From contig CM060199.1 of the NCBI GenBank assembly GCA_030562195.1, forward strand, positions 27,920,338-27,984,337: a stretch of DNA of 64,000 bases, in the 5' to 3' direction. Origin of the DNA: Nipponacmea schrenckii. Lineage: Eukaryota > Mollusca > Gastropoda > Lottiidae. The position numbers and the translations under genes were made by a program. Positions 41,465 through 52,960 of this stretch are shown in pieces (the first letter of the stretch is position 1; each line of letters begins with the position of its first letter). The notes below the pieces were generated by a model. That model saw only the letters and a program-made list of their open reading frames with translations. It was not told the DNA's origin and ran no database searches.

Positions 41465-43770
41465 TAGAATTGTTTTCGTCCATAAAACAAGTATTACTGC
41501 GTCTAAATAAAAAGCGAAATTTTACTTCAAAATAGTGAAATAAATTGTTTCAACATTGGGATATAAGATAAGAACCAATTCCTGTTTTATTAAGCTGGTA
41601 TAAACTGCCCCTTTGGTTTTCATCCAGTTGTTTGATGTGTCCTTTGTTCTTTGACAAAAAAAGATCAGACACTAACAGTATATTGAGGATAGTGGGGTAA
41701 GTATGTATGTCTAATTGATATGTCTTTCAATATCTAAATATACAAACAACTTGAAACTCTTCTCTAAACAAACATTCAAAAAGTTCAAAAAATCTTTTGT
41801 TATTTTCAAACCAAATTCTTCAATGTTCAACCACAAGTAAAAAACTGAATTCAAGACAGCTCTCTCCAATTGTATCTAACTTATGAGCCAATTTCAGTCA
41901 AGCAAAAATGTGAAAATTGTTGATTTAAAACTGCTAAGCATTGAACAAGTTTCTGCTAAACAAACATGGCTGACAAAACAAAGAGATGAGATGAAATACT
42001 TAAAAGATTATCTACTAAAAAGGTGTCACCACTTAATTCAATCAATCTAAATACAGGTAAACTTCGTAACATTGATTGAGGTAAAGATGAACATTTGAAA
42101 TGACAGGAGAATAAACAAACATGACTAGATGCAGATCGAAATGCAGAACAGACCCCAGACTACACTCAAATAATGATCTGACATTTAAACATCAAGTTCG
42201 TCTGACATCAAGGTATTTTTTCTTTTCCTAGACAAAAAAATCTGCATCTTATTTAGACAAGAGGTATTGGTCAGTCACAATGTTGCCTAAAAACTAACAT
42301 TGTCTTTATTTATTGTCTTCTGCTCTCATTTACAGCGTCTGCTAGATTCAAGGTCTTTATGAATCATTTCTTAACCAGGACTTCCTATTGTCCACAAGAA
42401 GAAAATAAAACATCATTACATTACTGAATATTGATTTAAAACTTAAAGAGAATGTAGGACTAGAAATTATTTGGTTTGTATGACTGACCTGGTTTAAAAA
42501 AAAAAAGTCCAAAATCGAATTTGTTGCTCTGCTATTTTTGACAAAAGTGCCTAAGAAAATCATGCATGTTATCCTTCAAAGAGAATTTGTTTGGTAATAG
42601 TGTTTGAGTTCAGCACTTTTGAATCATCAGATTATTCTGAAGTTTAATTTTCCATGACACACATGATGCCACTCTGTCATTAAGTCATACAGGATATGTA
42701 AAAAATCTAACTTCCTCATTGATCAAATCTTGGTTTGCTTCAGTTCTATTTAACAGGTGTGGTCTCTACTGCCTTTAAAGCCTTTCAGACTATCACATCA
42801 GATAGCATATTAATAGAGATCAACATCTTACTACATCTTAAGAAAAAGTTAACTTCCCTTTTTCTTTTTTGTACAAGGAAAATATATTTTTTCAGTTTTA
42901 ATTTAATTTTCAAGTGGGAGTGGTTTACAATTAAGCCATCATCAATTTCTTACATTGGTGATCTGTTTTCAATTTATCTTTCTTTACCTTTCAAATTTTC
43001 TGTTTCAGATTGTGGCAGTAATTCAGTCTGGTTTGTTTTACCACAAATTCAACAAAATTAAAGATAGAAAAATTACAAAAGATGACATGCACTGTAGAAC
43101 AAATTTCCTATTGAATATAATTACATGTATCTATATATAGATTCTTGCTGCTATTGTGTTGACCATGATCTTAGGCCAGACGCATGATTTCAGCTTCAAT
43201 TCAAGAAAAAAATGCCATGTTGATTACCAGGTTACAAAATGGCGGCAAAAATTCAATAGAAGTCTTAAAACATACATGACAATAACCTAACCTTGGCTTT
43301 TATCATCCACACAAATACATGTAATATCGATAGTCAATTAGATAAGCATTAGAACAAAAAACCAAGATGGCTACCGAAACATGCAGTGGAAGACAATTAA
43401 CCTGGTAATTTGAAAAGAAAAATCAATATCAACTGTTTTGAAAATCTAATTTAAATAGTGTGAAATATACATTGGTTTGTAAACTAATATTTCTCTTGTT
43501 TGTGTTGGACATTTTTGCATTATCATTTACACATAGACTGAGGAGGCGAATATTTTTCTTTCCATTTTGTCTTCTCCATGTTTAAACAATAAGAAATTAG
43601 ACCAGACTAATAAAGAAAAATATTAAAGTTGGGTTTACGCAAATTTTTAGAGTGAAATCCAGCTTACTAATTGATAAAGCGGTGCATCTTATGAAAAGGT
43701 TTTCTTAAGTTATTAAAACGTATATTCCTATCTTTGTCTTTCATCTCTTTTAATCTGAATGTAAATTTTC

Positions 43771-44268
43771 TTAAAGGGGCCCAGGCTTGATTTTTAGGGG
43801 TCGTTTTGGGCCTTTGTTACATTTAAACAGTCCTCAGAAATACTCAAGCTCTAAGAAAATTGCAAAATACCTTGAAATATACCTCAAACAAAAAATTTCA
43901 CTTTTCCTTTTTTTTTCTGTGCTGTACGCGGCTGGTCTCCAGTCAGTCTGAAAATTGTGTGTCCTGTTGACAAAGTCTACAATTGAAAATACGTTGTAGT
44001 CTATTTATATAGATGACCGCTATTGCACGACGGGAAGGATAACTCTTTGACTATCAAGACGAACCGTTTTCCAATATGGCGGGACGTTCGTAATTTCTTA
44101 CGACATTATGACTTTCAAACATGGATAATTATGTATACACATGGATTTGAAGGCTCAAATTTCAAAGGTAAGCTCTGTAGACTATTTCTGATTAGCTAAC
44201 CAAAAGATTTCATGTGTTTGAGGCTGTCGGATGATTGTCCGAAACAAATGAAGCCTGGTCCACTTTAA
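43771..44268 (-). mobile_element. TTAA-flanked MITE, AGGGGC family, copy B (about 498 bp), inverted relative to copy A
   Basis: Left end is TTAA-AGGGGCCCAGGCTTGATTT; right end is the reverse complement of TTAA-AGTGGACCAGGCTTCATTT. The interior matches the reverse complement of copy A along most of its length, including AAGGTAAGCTCTGTAGACTA and CCAATATGGCGG (44071-44082). The two copies form an inverted pair about 2.3 kb apart within the same intron. Confidence 0.88.
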
Positions 44269-46683
44269 ACTCTGTTTCTTGATCAGACCAACCAAGGAAA
44301 TGTTTTTTTAAATTAGGTCCATTATGAGGCAAACTTGTATATTTTTTAATTATTGAAACATCTCTACATGCAATTGATATAAATATCAGCAATCCCATTA
44401 TCAAATATATATATGAGTAAATGAAAATAAAGCAACCCATCTTTAAAACATTAATTGGCAAAGTCATAAATACTTTTTTCTGTCTAAAAGCTTTTAGGAA
44501 AAAGAGAAGTATACAATTATGATTTAACTGCTGAAATTCATAATGTTAATAGGAGGCAATATATACCCTCAGAAAAAATCTGACCCCTAATGATAAATCA
44601 GGGACCTAGACATTCTTATCAGTAATTCAAAATTTGGATTTAAAATTGACCGAGATATAAGGCTAAAACTATTAGTAATTTTAAGTAAGAGAATCCATCC
44701 TCAGGCAGAAACTTTGCTCTAAATGGAAGTTGAAATTTCGAGAAAATGACCATGTAGAAGCTTGGCTAGTTGATTAAAAATCTGGTAGCCTGCAGTCTGG
44801 ATGAAGATATTATTATCTAACATGTTTCAAGTTGACGTCTGGTCTAATACTACTGATCCACTTGTCAATCAAACCGACCATTCCTGCCCTCTAATACTAT
44901 TGATTATCTACTCTATCACTAGTCCCTTTTACTTTTATAATATTACTTGGACTAATTCTTCCCCATTCCACCATCTTAAAACATTATCGTTCTATCTCGA
45001 CTTCACTTCTGCTTCACTGCCAATCTAAGTTTACATCATCAACTGATTTCTAGATGAGATTTTTTTACAACCGTAAAATTAGTGAAGACTGATGTCTGAT
45101 AGTGCGCAAAACTTTCAAGTTATTTTGTACATATGATCTAATCATGCATGCAAGAACTGGTGAAAATCTTCTGTTCATATCTTTAATATTTCACTGCCTA
45201 TGATAATATTTTTAAAGACTTGACTTTTCAAGTTGTCTTGCAGTCTTGTATGGCAAAGTTGTTACCAAAAACTTTCTGTTTGTGTCATGTCATTACTCTA
45301 AAAGAGTGGATCATATCCAAATACACCCACTGTGAAATGCAGTTAGTGAAAATTGAAACTATTTCACTTCATCTTGATATTTATATACACCTACATACTA
45401 AGTCTTATGAAAATTTATTTTCTTTTCAGCTTCTGAATTTCCTCAAATTCAGGTAATACATGTATGTCAATTTTTCAAATGGATCCAAGCTGTCCAAGAA
45501 TTGTATATACATGTAAAATAAACTTTCTATGAAATTCTTTATACTAACCATTAGAGCATAGAGTGGCCATTAGGACTGTCTGACACAGTTAATGAATATA
45601 ATTGTCAATAAAAATCATTCCAATTATACTAGACAATCATGGAACAATAATTATCTATCAATTATTGGACAATTCAACTAATTTTATTGGTAAATATACT
45701 AAGCAGTATTTTAGGGCCTCCTTCTCTAAAATCATGCGGGAATTTGTAACGAGTTTGAAATTTTACATCTTATTGTTTTCATCTTATAGTATCTCTATAA
45801 TCTCCCTGATTGGATTATTAAATGACATTATAGGTTATGAAATTACAAGCCATTCTTTTAATCTAGTATAAGGCCCTCTGGACCATAATATTTGTCATTT
45901 GCCCAATGTGTATCTCATTCTATGAATAAAGCAGTCAAGAGTCTAGTTGTTGAGGAATCAGGAAGTCTCTATGGCCTACTTGAGATTATTATCATCTCAT
46001 TGTTTATTCATTTTTCATATTCATATTCAGATGTTTTTTTTTGACAATTTCAGTCTGTATTAGATTTAAATCAATGAATACATTTCTAATACCCATACTG
46101 TCTTCACAGAATGTAAATTCCTCATCTACCAAGACTTAAATAGAGCCTTTGAATTTCTTCCCTGAATTCTCAAAATGAAACTTTTAACTAAATATACAGT
46201 CAAATTATATACTTCCTTTTACATCTTGTTCTACATGCTAACTTCAACATTTTTAATGCATTTTCAAAAGGAAGGCAAATGTAATTTCAAAAACAGACAA
46301 CTGGTATATCTACACAATGTGAAGATAAGTGACTATTGTAGTCAAGGTATAAGACAAAGTCAGTAATAACTGACAACCTGAATATGGGTATTATACAGGA
46401 TAAAAGATTTTAACTGAATTATATAAGAGTCATGCAAAGGGTCCTTATTTTTTGCAAAAGAAAAATCATGACCTAGTGAAAGTACAAGCAGGATATATAG
46501 TAAATCAGGTTCTTTTAATTATGTAATTACCAAAATAACACATTTCATTCATAGGTTTGTGTTGAGAGGAAATCTTGATAATATTACAAGGAAATTATTG
46601 GGTGTGAACACATCTTCCACTTAAAAAACTAAACTTCTTTGATATGCACCACTTACACTTTTCTTAGTACAGTTTGCATACCA

Positions 46684-46904
46684 TTAAAGGAATACTGCCT
46701 CTTAGAATGAATATACATTTCAAATTCTCAAAATTTTAAAATTATTAGTTAAAACTTTGGATAATTATTCAATTTTATGGATCTTTTCATAAATACAAGA
46801 AATTGGTTGTTAAATATGTCACCAGGCTAATCCACTGGAGAATATCTTGTCTTATTTTACAAATTTCAATCATATGTTCATTTTAAGAGGTTGTATGCCT
46901 TTAA
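46684..46904. mobile_element. Short TTAA-flanked MITE, AGGAATA/AGGCATA ends (about 221 bp)
   Basis: Left end is TTAA-AGGAATACTGCCTCTTAG followed by AATGAA. The right end, reverse complemented, reads TTAA-AGGCATACAACCTCTTAA followed by AATGAACATATG. It resembles the 28.7-kb element, including the ATGTTCATTTTAAG right subterminus, and is probably an internally deleted relative. Confidence 0.75.
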
Positions 46905-49896
46905 AATGTTACTGTAAGGAAATATACCAAATAAAAAATGGTCTCTTCAAATGATTACTTTAAAAGAAATGGCTGCATTTGATGACATATAACTTTTTTT
47001 TCTTATTTGTCCAGCAAATTTAAAATTCATAATGGTTGTTGATTCCATCAATAAACTTGAAGTACAGTTTTCGTTACGTTAAAGTTGTATTCCCCTTGAA
47101 AACAAAATTCAAAAAAACAATAACAATTCAAAAAATTTTTTTAAAAATCTTGGTTTATTTCAAACAATTTTGTAGTCTATTCTCAATTATTTAAATTTTT
47201 AGAAAAAGAGTATAAATGAAGATTCATTGGGATATATCAATTGATATTGATAGCAGTTTTATTTTTTGCAGTAAGTCATTGGTGTATATCAAAATGCTTA
47301 ATTATGTATTTTTTTTAACATAAGTTTCAAAATCATATTTGGAAACTTTATGGTAGCATTATGAGGAAAAATTAAACAAAAATAAGCAGTATTGTTCAGA
47401 CTAAGGCTAAGTGCTACTATTTTACAAAAAACATTTCATTGTCACAATAGGATGTTCTTCAACAAAATGAAAGTAAAGATCTCATTGAAGATAAATAAAT
47501 CTTGTAATTAGAGTTTGAAAAGAAAAGCTACAAAAAGTCAGTTTTCACTTTTATTTAAACCAAATAAAATCAAATAAAAATACCATCATTAAATTGAATT
47601 TACAGCTGTCATGTTTTCACACCCTCACATTTAGTAAAACTTGTATAAAAAAATTGTCTAATAATGTGTCGAAAAATTTAAAAAAATGGAAGTTTTCCAA
47701 TGTGATAATAAATTGAAAACAGTGTCTGCTTCTCATCAAACAGATTTCTTTAAGTTCCTTCCAACCCTTTCACCCTTTCAATGTCACACAATACAATCAC
47801 TCAAAACTAGTGGGAGGGGCTTAATAGTGGGAGGAGCTTAAGGCACAAAACCTTCATGCTCTGTACAGATAAAGAAGCCCTAAAGATTTGATGAGATGAA
47901 CAAACAAATTAATAAAAGAGGTGTTAAGTTCTCCCCACTTTATTATACAGTAATTAATCATTGCTCATTGTGTATCTATAATGATTATAAAATGATTAAT
48001 ATCAAACACATTATAGGGTGTTATACATCTGAGGTGTTTAAATGGTGGTCATTTAATGCTTTACATAGATTTTCCCTTGGCCATACATTTGAGGATAAAT
48101 ACGATAGTATTTGGGACTTACAAGAAACTCTACTTGTTGTCATACCACTGTTAATATTTATAATATATCTATAAGCTAGATTGAAATAGGATAAAAATGC
48201 ATTTCAAATTAAAATCTAAAAAAAAAAAAAATTATATTGCAGAAAATAATCCCGAATAGTTTAGATTTTCTATAAGTAATAACTTCATATTTTGCTTTAA
48301 AAAAATACTTAAGAGAAAAACTGAAGAGCATAATTTGTCATATGTCAAGAAAAGTCAGATAATGGTATGTTCAAATGTCAATCAAATTCAGTCTTCTACC
48401 ATCACTTGGGAAATAAGACTGCTTGGAAACAAAATGGCCTTTTTAACTTGTTTGTCATTTTCAGAAACAGGTAGGCTGAAATTCTATTCTCACACGTGAC
48501 AGGTCTTACAAATGAAAATAAGAACTTAATATGAAAAAATCTCATTTGGAAATAATGAAACATGAACCATTATTTATATGGCATCTTGCAAATAAATTAT
48601 AGAGAGCAAAGAGATATCACATTGAGATCCTTTGACAAGGCACCATTTCTAAACTACCAGTTACACATACTTCAAATAAATACCAAACTTGATTTACACA
48701 GACTTCTACTATTTTTTACAGTGTAACAATTTTTTTTAAATAATTTTTTTTTTAACATATATTTGTATATAATATTGAAACAAAGTTATACAATAACCAC
48801 AGAGTTATGCAAAGAGGAATATCTCAAATTATTAAGGAGTAGTTGTTGTCCATATATATCAGATTGATATACACTAGTATAAGAACATGCATGAAACACT
48901 GTAAAACAATAACTGTTAAATTTGCTAAAATTTGAGTTTAGGGTGTAATTTTGTGTTTGGGTAAAAAAAAGGAAATGATTATTTTGTATTCAAGTTTCTT
49001 TAAACTCATCCTACTTGGCTCACTAATTTTCTTATCACATTGAATGCAATTAAATCCCAAAATCAAATACAGAACGGTTAATGATAAAACTTTGAATTTC
49101 TGGACAGATCAGTGTCAAGCAGAATCATAATTTATTTCAAAATCAAAATGAATCCGTTAAAATTGCTCTTGACAGACAATTGGACACAATTGCCACCAAT
49201 TTAAATGTAAACAAGTTAGGCTGGCTATAAAAATGGTGATGCTACTAAAATTATAAATGAATTTTCATTTGTCAAAAGAGAATGAGAGAAATGAAACATA
49301 ATAAATAAAATTGATTAAGAGAATTATGAAAGTTCGTCAATGAATAATTATTACTCAGTCAAATATCGTTTACAACTATTGGACGCGTCTATTTCATCTC
49401 CCCTCTACTTTCGTTTTGATAAAATACAAACACATGAACATTGAAAATACTAGAGAAACGGAGTCGGTTAAAAGTATTTGATGTTTTCTAGTATACTAGA
49501 ACTGTAATAATCTTCTTGCAAGACATTCTTTATGGTTACCCAACTGCAGTTTTATCGTTATTTTCGCGTGAGACGGAGAGAGTTGAAGAGATTACCATTT
49601 GGTAATAATATATGCAGAGATAAATTTAGCACTAAGGTGATGGCTATTTCAAGATTTGACCGAAAAAACAACTTTTTCAGTTTTTCTGATTTTTAAACCT
49701 GTTAGCTATTTGAATTACAGTTATAAAATGTCATGTAATAACGGTTTGCTAGTCACTATAATAGTACTGACGCGTGACGAATGCAATTTGTATACTCTTT
49801 GGCCAGGGTAAACGGACTTTTGAGGCGACCAACGCTCGTTTTGTGAATACAATTTGAGAAATATGACAGTGAAAAAATATATAAAACTGTACTCAC

Positions 49897-49948
49897 GTGA
49901 ATCTAAAGTTTTTCTTTGCTGTGGTCTGCCCTGCTTGCGCCGTGACAT
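49897..49948 (-). CDS. BCL11: BCL11-family transcription factor, coding exon 1 with NuRD-recruitment motif (residues 1-17 plus first base of codon 18)
   Basis: The coding part is 52 bases: ATG at 49948-49946, then 17 codons and one base, ending at the consensus donor C|GTGAGTAC. It encodes MSRRKQGRPQQ followed by RKTLDS. MSRRKQGKPQ is the invariant N terminus of vertebrate BCL11A/B and related repressors (SALL, FOG), where it docks the RBBP4/7 subunit of NuRD. Vertebrate BCL11 also places this motif alone on a tiny first coding exon with a phase-1 junction, so both architecture and sequence agree. The start is supported by an in-frame TAG three codons upstream (49960-49958) and by the requirement that the motif be N-terminal. 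The first exon extends upstream as 5' UTR. Confidence 0.95.
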
Positions 49949-49965
49949 CGTACCGGCCTAAACAT
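49903..49965 (-). promoter_or_regulatory. Overlapping upstream ORF in the BCL11 5' leader
   Basis: An ATG at 49965-49963 lies 17 bases upstream of the BCL11 start in another frame. It reads 20 codons through the main ATG and stops at TAG at 49905-49903 inside exon 1. If the transcript starts upstream of 49965, ribosomes using it would bypass the BCL11 start, which would lower translation. The main ATG context (GTACGATGT) is weak. The transcription start is not known from sequence alone. Confidence 0.5.
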
Positions 49966-50060
49966 TAAAATCTTGATCTTGTCCGCTTTACATCTGGACA
50001 AAGAGTAACCAATATGGCGGCCCTCTCTTGAATCATGGGAAAGTAATAGTGTACACCTGC
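49949..50060 (-). promoter_or_regulatory. BCL11 5' leader and probable core promoter with CCAATATGGCGG motif
   Basis: CCAATATGGCGG at 50009-50020 fits the YY1 consensus AAnATGGCGGC. Such sites commonly sit at or just downstream of transcription starts of TATA-less promoters. It is about 60 bases upstream of the BCL11 ATG. No TATA box is evident on the minus strand nearby. CpG dinucleotides are more frequent from about 49.7 to 50.6 kb than in the introns. The same 12-mer occurs in both AGGGGC MITE copies in intron 1. Exact start sites are unknown. Confidence 0.45.
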
Positions 50061-51379
50061 TGTGTTCTTCCTTTTTTGACTTCTTTCTTCCTTTTATTCT
50101 TCTTACTAAATATTATATCAACATTTAACGGTCATCTAAGGTCAGCCAAGTTAACACGAACGGCTCCACCGCACTGCCTTAGTGACCACTGTCCGAGCGC
50201 CACAGAGTTAAAAATAGAACACAGTCAGTCAATAACTCACATAACACACAGTTAACTATTTCAAACGTTATGACTTTATAACAATATTCAATAACAATCA
50301 CTGATATTAACAAATTAAAACAGAAACAACAGTGTCAACAATTCGGACCAATGTCCATAGTTTTTATCCATACAGGAAAAGTTTTTAAAAACGTTTTTCG
50401 AGATGTCAGTCCGTGCCCCTTCAGGATGTAGTTCACACGAACTGCTTTTTACTCCTAAGTCCAATAATCTTTAAACCTTTTTAGTTTATATATTACATTA
50501 AAAAAGCAAGGCGCGATATATAAGATAGTCTGTCGTTTGTCGGCCTCAATACTGCGGTCAACTGATGCGTGCTGCCCTGTAATGTGTTCTACAGTCAAGT
50601 GACCTCGTCGGTAGACCGGGCTAGTCTATTTCTTTAGGGGTGAGAGGTTGAGTAACTTCTGGACAATGTTATATGACTATTACGTCTGCCTGCACACATG
50701 TTGTCTGGTAACGGCGTCGGTTGATCTCATAGACTATTACCTCAGTAAAATACAATATTTTTCTACTGGTAGCCTCGATAACCAACGCATTGGTCGATTT
50801 CTAACAATAAACTGGTTATATGAATATATTGCCCCTTCTGCACGCTCGATAGCCACAGTTACTTCATATATACATAATACATAATGTTAGACAACATGCA
50901 CCACTGATTATAACCCTAAAAGCTTAGAGTACATCGGTACAATACTGATTATATATAACTGTTAAGTATTGATATAACGGTCATTATGTTATAACATTAC
51001 ATTACATTACGCTGACCTCTACAATAGGCCACTAGTGTCCTAATAGGGACATTACTTGACCTTACAGGGTCAATGTCAGTAAAAGTAAAGTGGTAATATT
51101 GGACAAGTGGTGTCTTTATCTGATCCATCCGTCTTTAGTAGGCTGTCTGCTTTTAAAAGTAGCCGATACACAATTGTTACCACTTATAAACACATGTTTC
51201 GTAAGCGGATTTTTTTCTTTTTTTAACTTAATTCCAAATCAATAACATTCATTTAAACAATAGATTGAAGTTGGAAATGCTCACATTGACGTAATAATAA
51301 ATTAATAGAATTGATGTGCCCAAAATTATTTTAAATTATTTTCAAACTAGGGTCAAAAGTCATTCTCCTTCACGACTTA

Positions 51380-51473
51380 TGTGGGCGGGACTCAATTTAC
51401 ATAAGTAAAGAGCGCGAAACGGTGTTTGATTTCAACACATTGCGTTTAGAAGAAACAGAAGAAACATGTAAGT
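51380..51473 (+). promoter_or_regulatory. Possible divergent promoter and noncoding first exon on the plus strand
   Basis: GTGGGCGGGACT (GC-box type) near 51380 is followed by AGAGCGCGAAAC (E2F-like, GCGCGAAA) near 51410. Farther on, GAAACAT|GTAAGT at 51468 is an excellent splice donor. This order suggests a TATA-less promoter with a short noncoding exon, running away from BCL11 about 1.4 kb from its start. No downstream coding exon was recognised in the window. Confidence 0.3.
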
Positions 51474-51902
51474 GCCAAGTAAGAAGTGAAAAATGATAAA
51501 TTTTCACACTCAAGTGGAAAATTACAGCCACGTTGATAAAAAGTAAAAAGTATCTTTGAACAACTTGTTATAATATTTGTTATGATGAGAATAATAACAC
51601 CGGAATGATAGGTATAATTATAGCATAAACGTTTTTATTCATATTGATTTATTGGAATATACGTTGGAGGACAAGGCCTACATATTATCGAATCTTCAGA
51701 GCTAATATATGTAAAGGATGGTAGAGAGATTCTACAAACACACAAAACATTACAAAAAACGACCCCAATATATAGCGATTAACCTTTCACACACATTTTT
51801 AAACACTTTCTTATTGAGTTCAGACAACAACGTCCAGGGAAGACACCGAATGGTTACAGAAAATGAACAATCATTTCAATCCACAATAACATTTGACAAG
51901 TG

Positions 51903-52960
51903 TCATTACTACCAACCAGACATCAGATACCAAAATCGTATATTCAACCAGTGCTATGATAAGTCAGTAAGTCAATACTCCAACTAGACATCACATACCA
52001 CTAAATCAAATCTACACCCGGTGTTTCATTAAGTCACTACTACCAACTAGACATCACATACCACTAAATCAAATCTACACCCAGTGTTTTAGTAAGTCAA
52101 TATTACCAACTACACATCACATACCACTAAATCAAATCTACACCCGGTGTTTCATTAAGTCAATACTATCAACTGGACATCACATACCACTAAATCAAAT
52201 CTACACCCAGTGTTCGAGTAAGTCAATATTACCAACTAGACATCATATACCACTAAAATCAAATCTACACCCAATGTTTCAGTAAGTTAGTAAGTACAAC
52301 CAACCAGATATTAAATATCACAAAAAAAATCTACACCCGGTGCTTCAGTAAGTAAGTACAGCGAACCAAATATTAAATATAACAAAAAAATCAAATCTAT
52401 ACCAACTGTTTTAGAAGTCAGTTACAAAATATATAAATATAAACACGGGGTTTCAGTAGGCTACCACCAACCAAGTCAATACTACCAACCAGACATCACA
52501 TATCACTAAAATCAAACTTGCATCTGGTGTTTCAGTAAATCAATACTACAAACAAGACATCACCTACCACTAAAATCAAATAAATACCCGGTGTTTCAGT
52601 AAGTCAATAATACAAACCAGACGTCACCTACCATTAAATCAAATCTGCATCCAGTGTTTCAGTAAGTCAATACTACCAACTAGACATCACATACCACTAA
52701 ATCAAATCTACACCCGGTGTTTCATTAAGTCAATACTACCAATCAGACATCACACACCATAAAATTAAAACTACACCCATTGGTTCAGTAAGTCAGTATT
52801 ACCAACTAGACATCACCTACCATTAAATCAAATCTGCATCCAGTGTTTCAGTAAGTCAATACTACCAACTAGACATCACCTACCACTAAATCAAATCTAC
52901 ACCCGGTGTTTCAGTAAGTCACTACTACCAGACATAAATTGCCACTAAAACTTCTCATTG
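51903..52960. repeat. About 63-bp minisatellite, roughly 15 or more copies, degenerate at both ends
   Basis: The unit reads roughly AGTAAGTCAATACTACCAAC, then TAGACATCACATACCACTAA, then ATCAAATCTACACCCGGTGT plus TTC. The central copies (about 51.97-52.92 kb) are most alike. Copies near 52.3-52.45 and beyond 52.9 kb have indels and substitutions, and fading traces continue to about 53.16 kb. The unit sequence is unrelated to the 63-bp array at 34.6 kb. No open frame persists. Confidence 0.9.

Larger units (their letters stand above)
21846..49896 (-). other. BCL11 intron 1 (about 28.1 kb)
   Basis: The donor reads TCAC|GTGAGTAC at 49896 and the acceptor is TTTCAG at 21846, minus strand, phase 1. 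It is filled with non-coding sequence: a promoter-like ETS/YY1 patch near exon 2, a repeated GGTCA-containing block at 23.0-23.3 kb, a TGACCA-rich field at 24.4-30.1 kb, five TTAA-bounded MITEs and two minisatellites. Long stretches (30.2-33.2, 35.3-37.2, 37.9-40.9, 44.3-46.6 and 47.0-49.8 kb) are AT-rich and show no gene or repeat I can name. A large first intron is typical of BCL11 genes. Confidence 0.85.
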
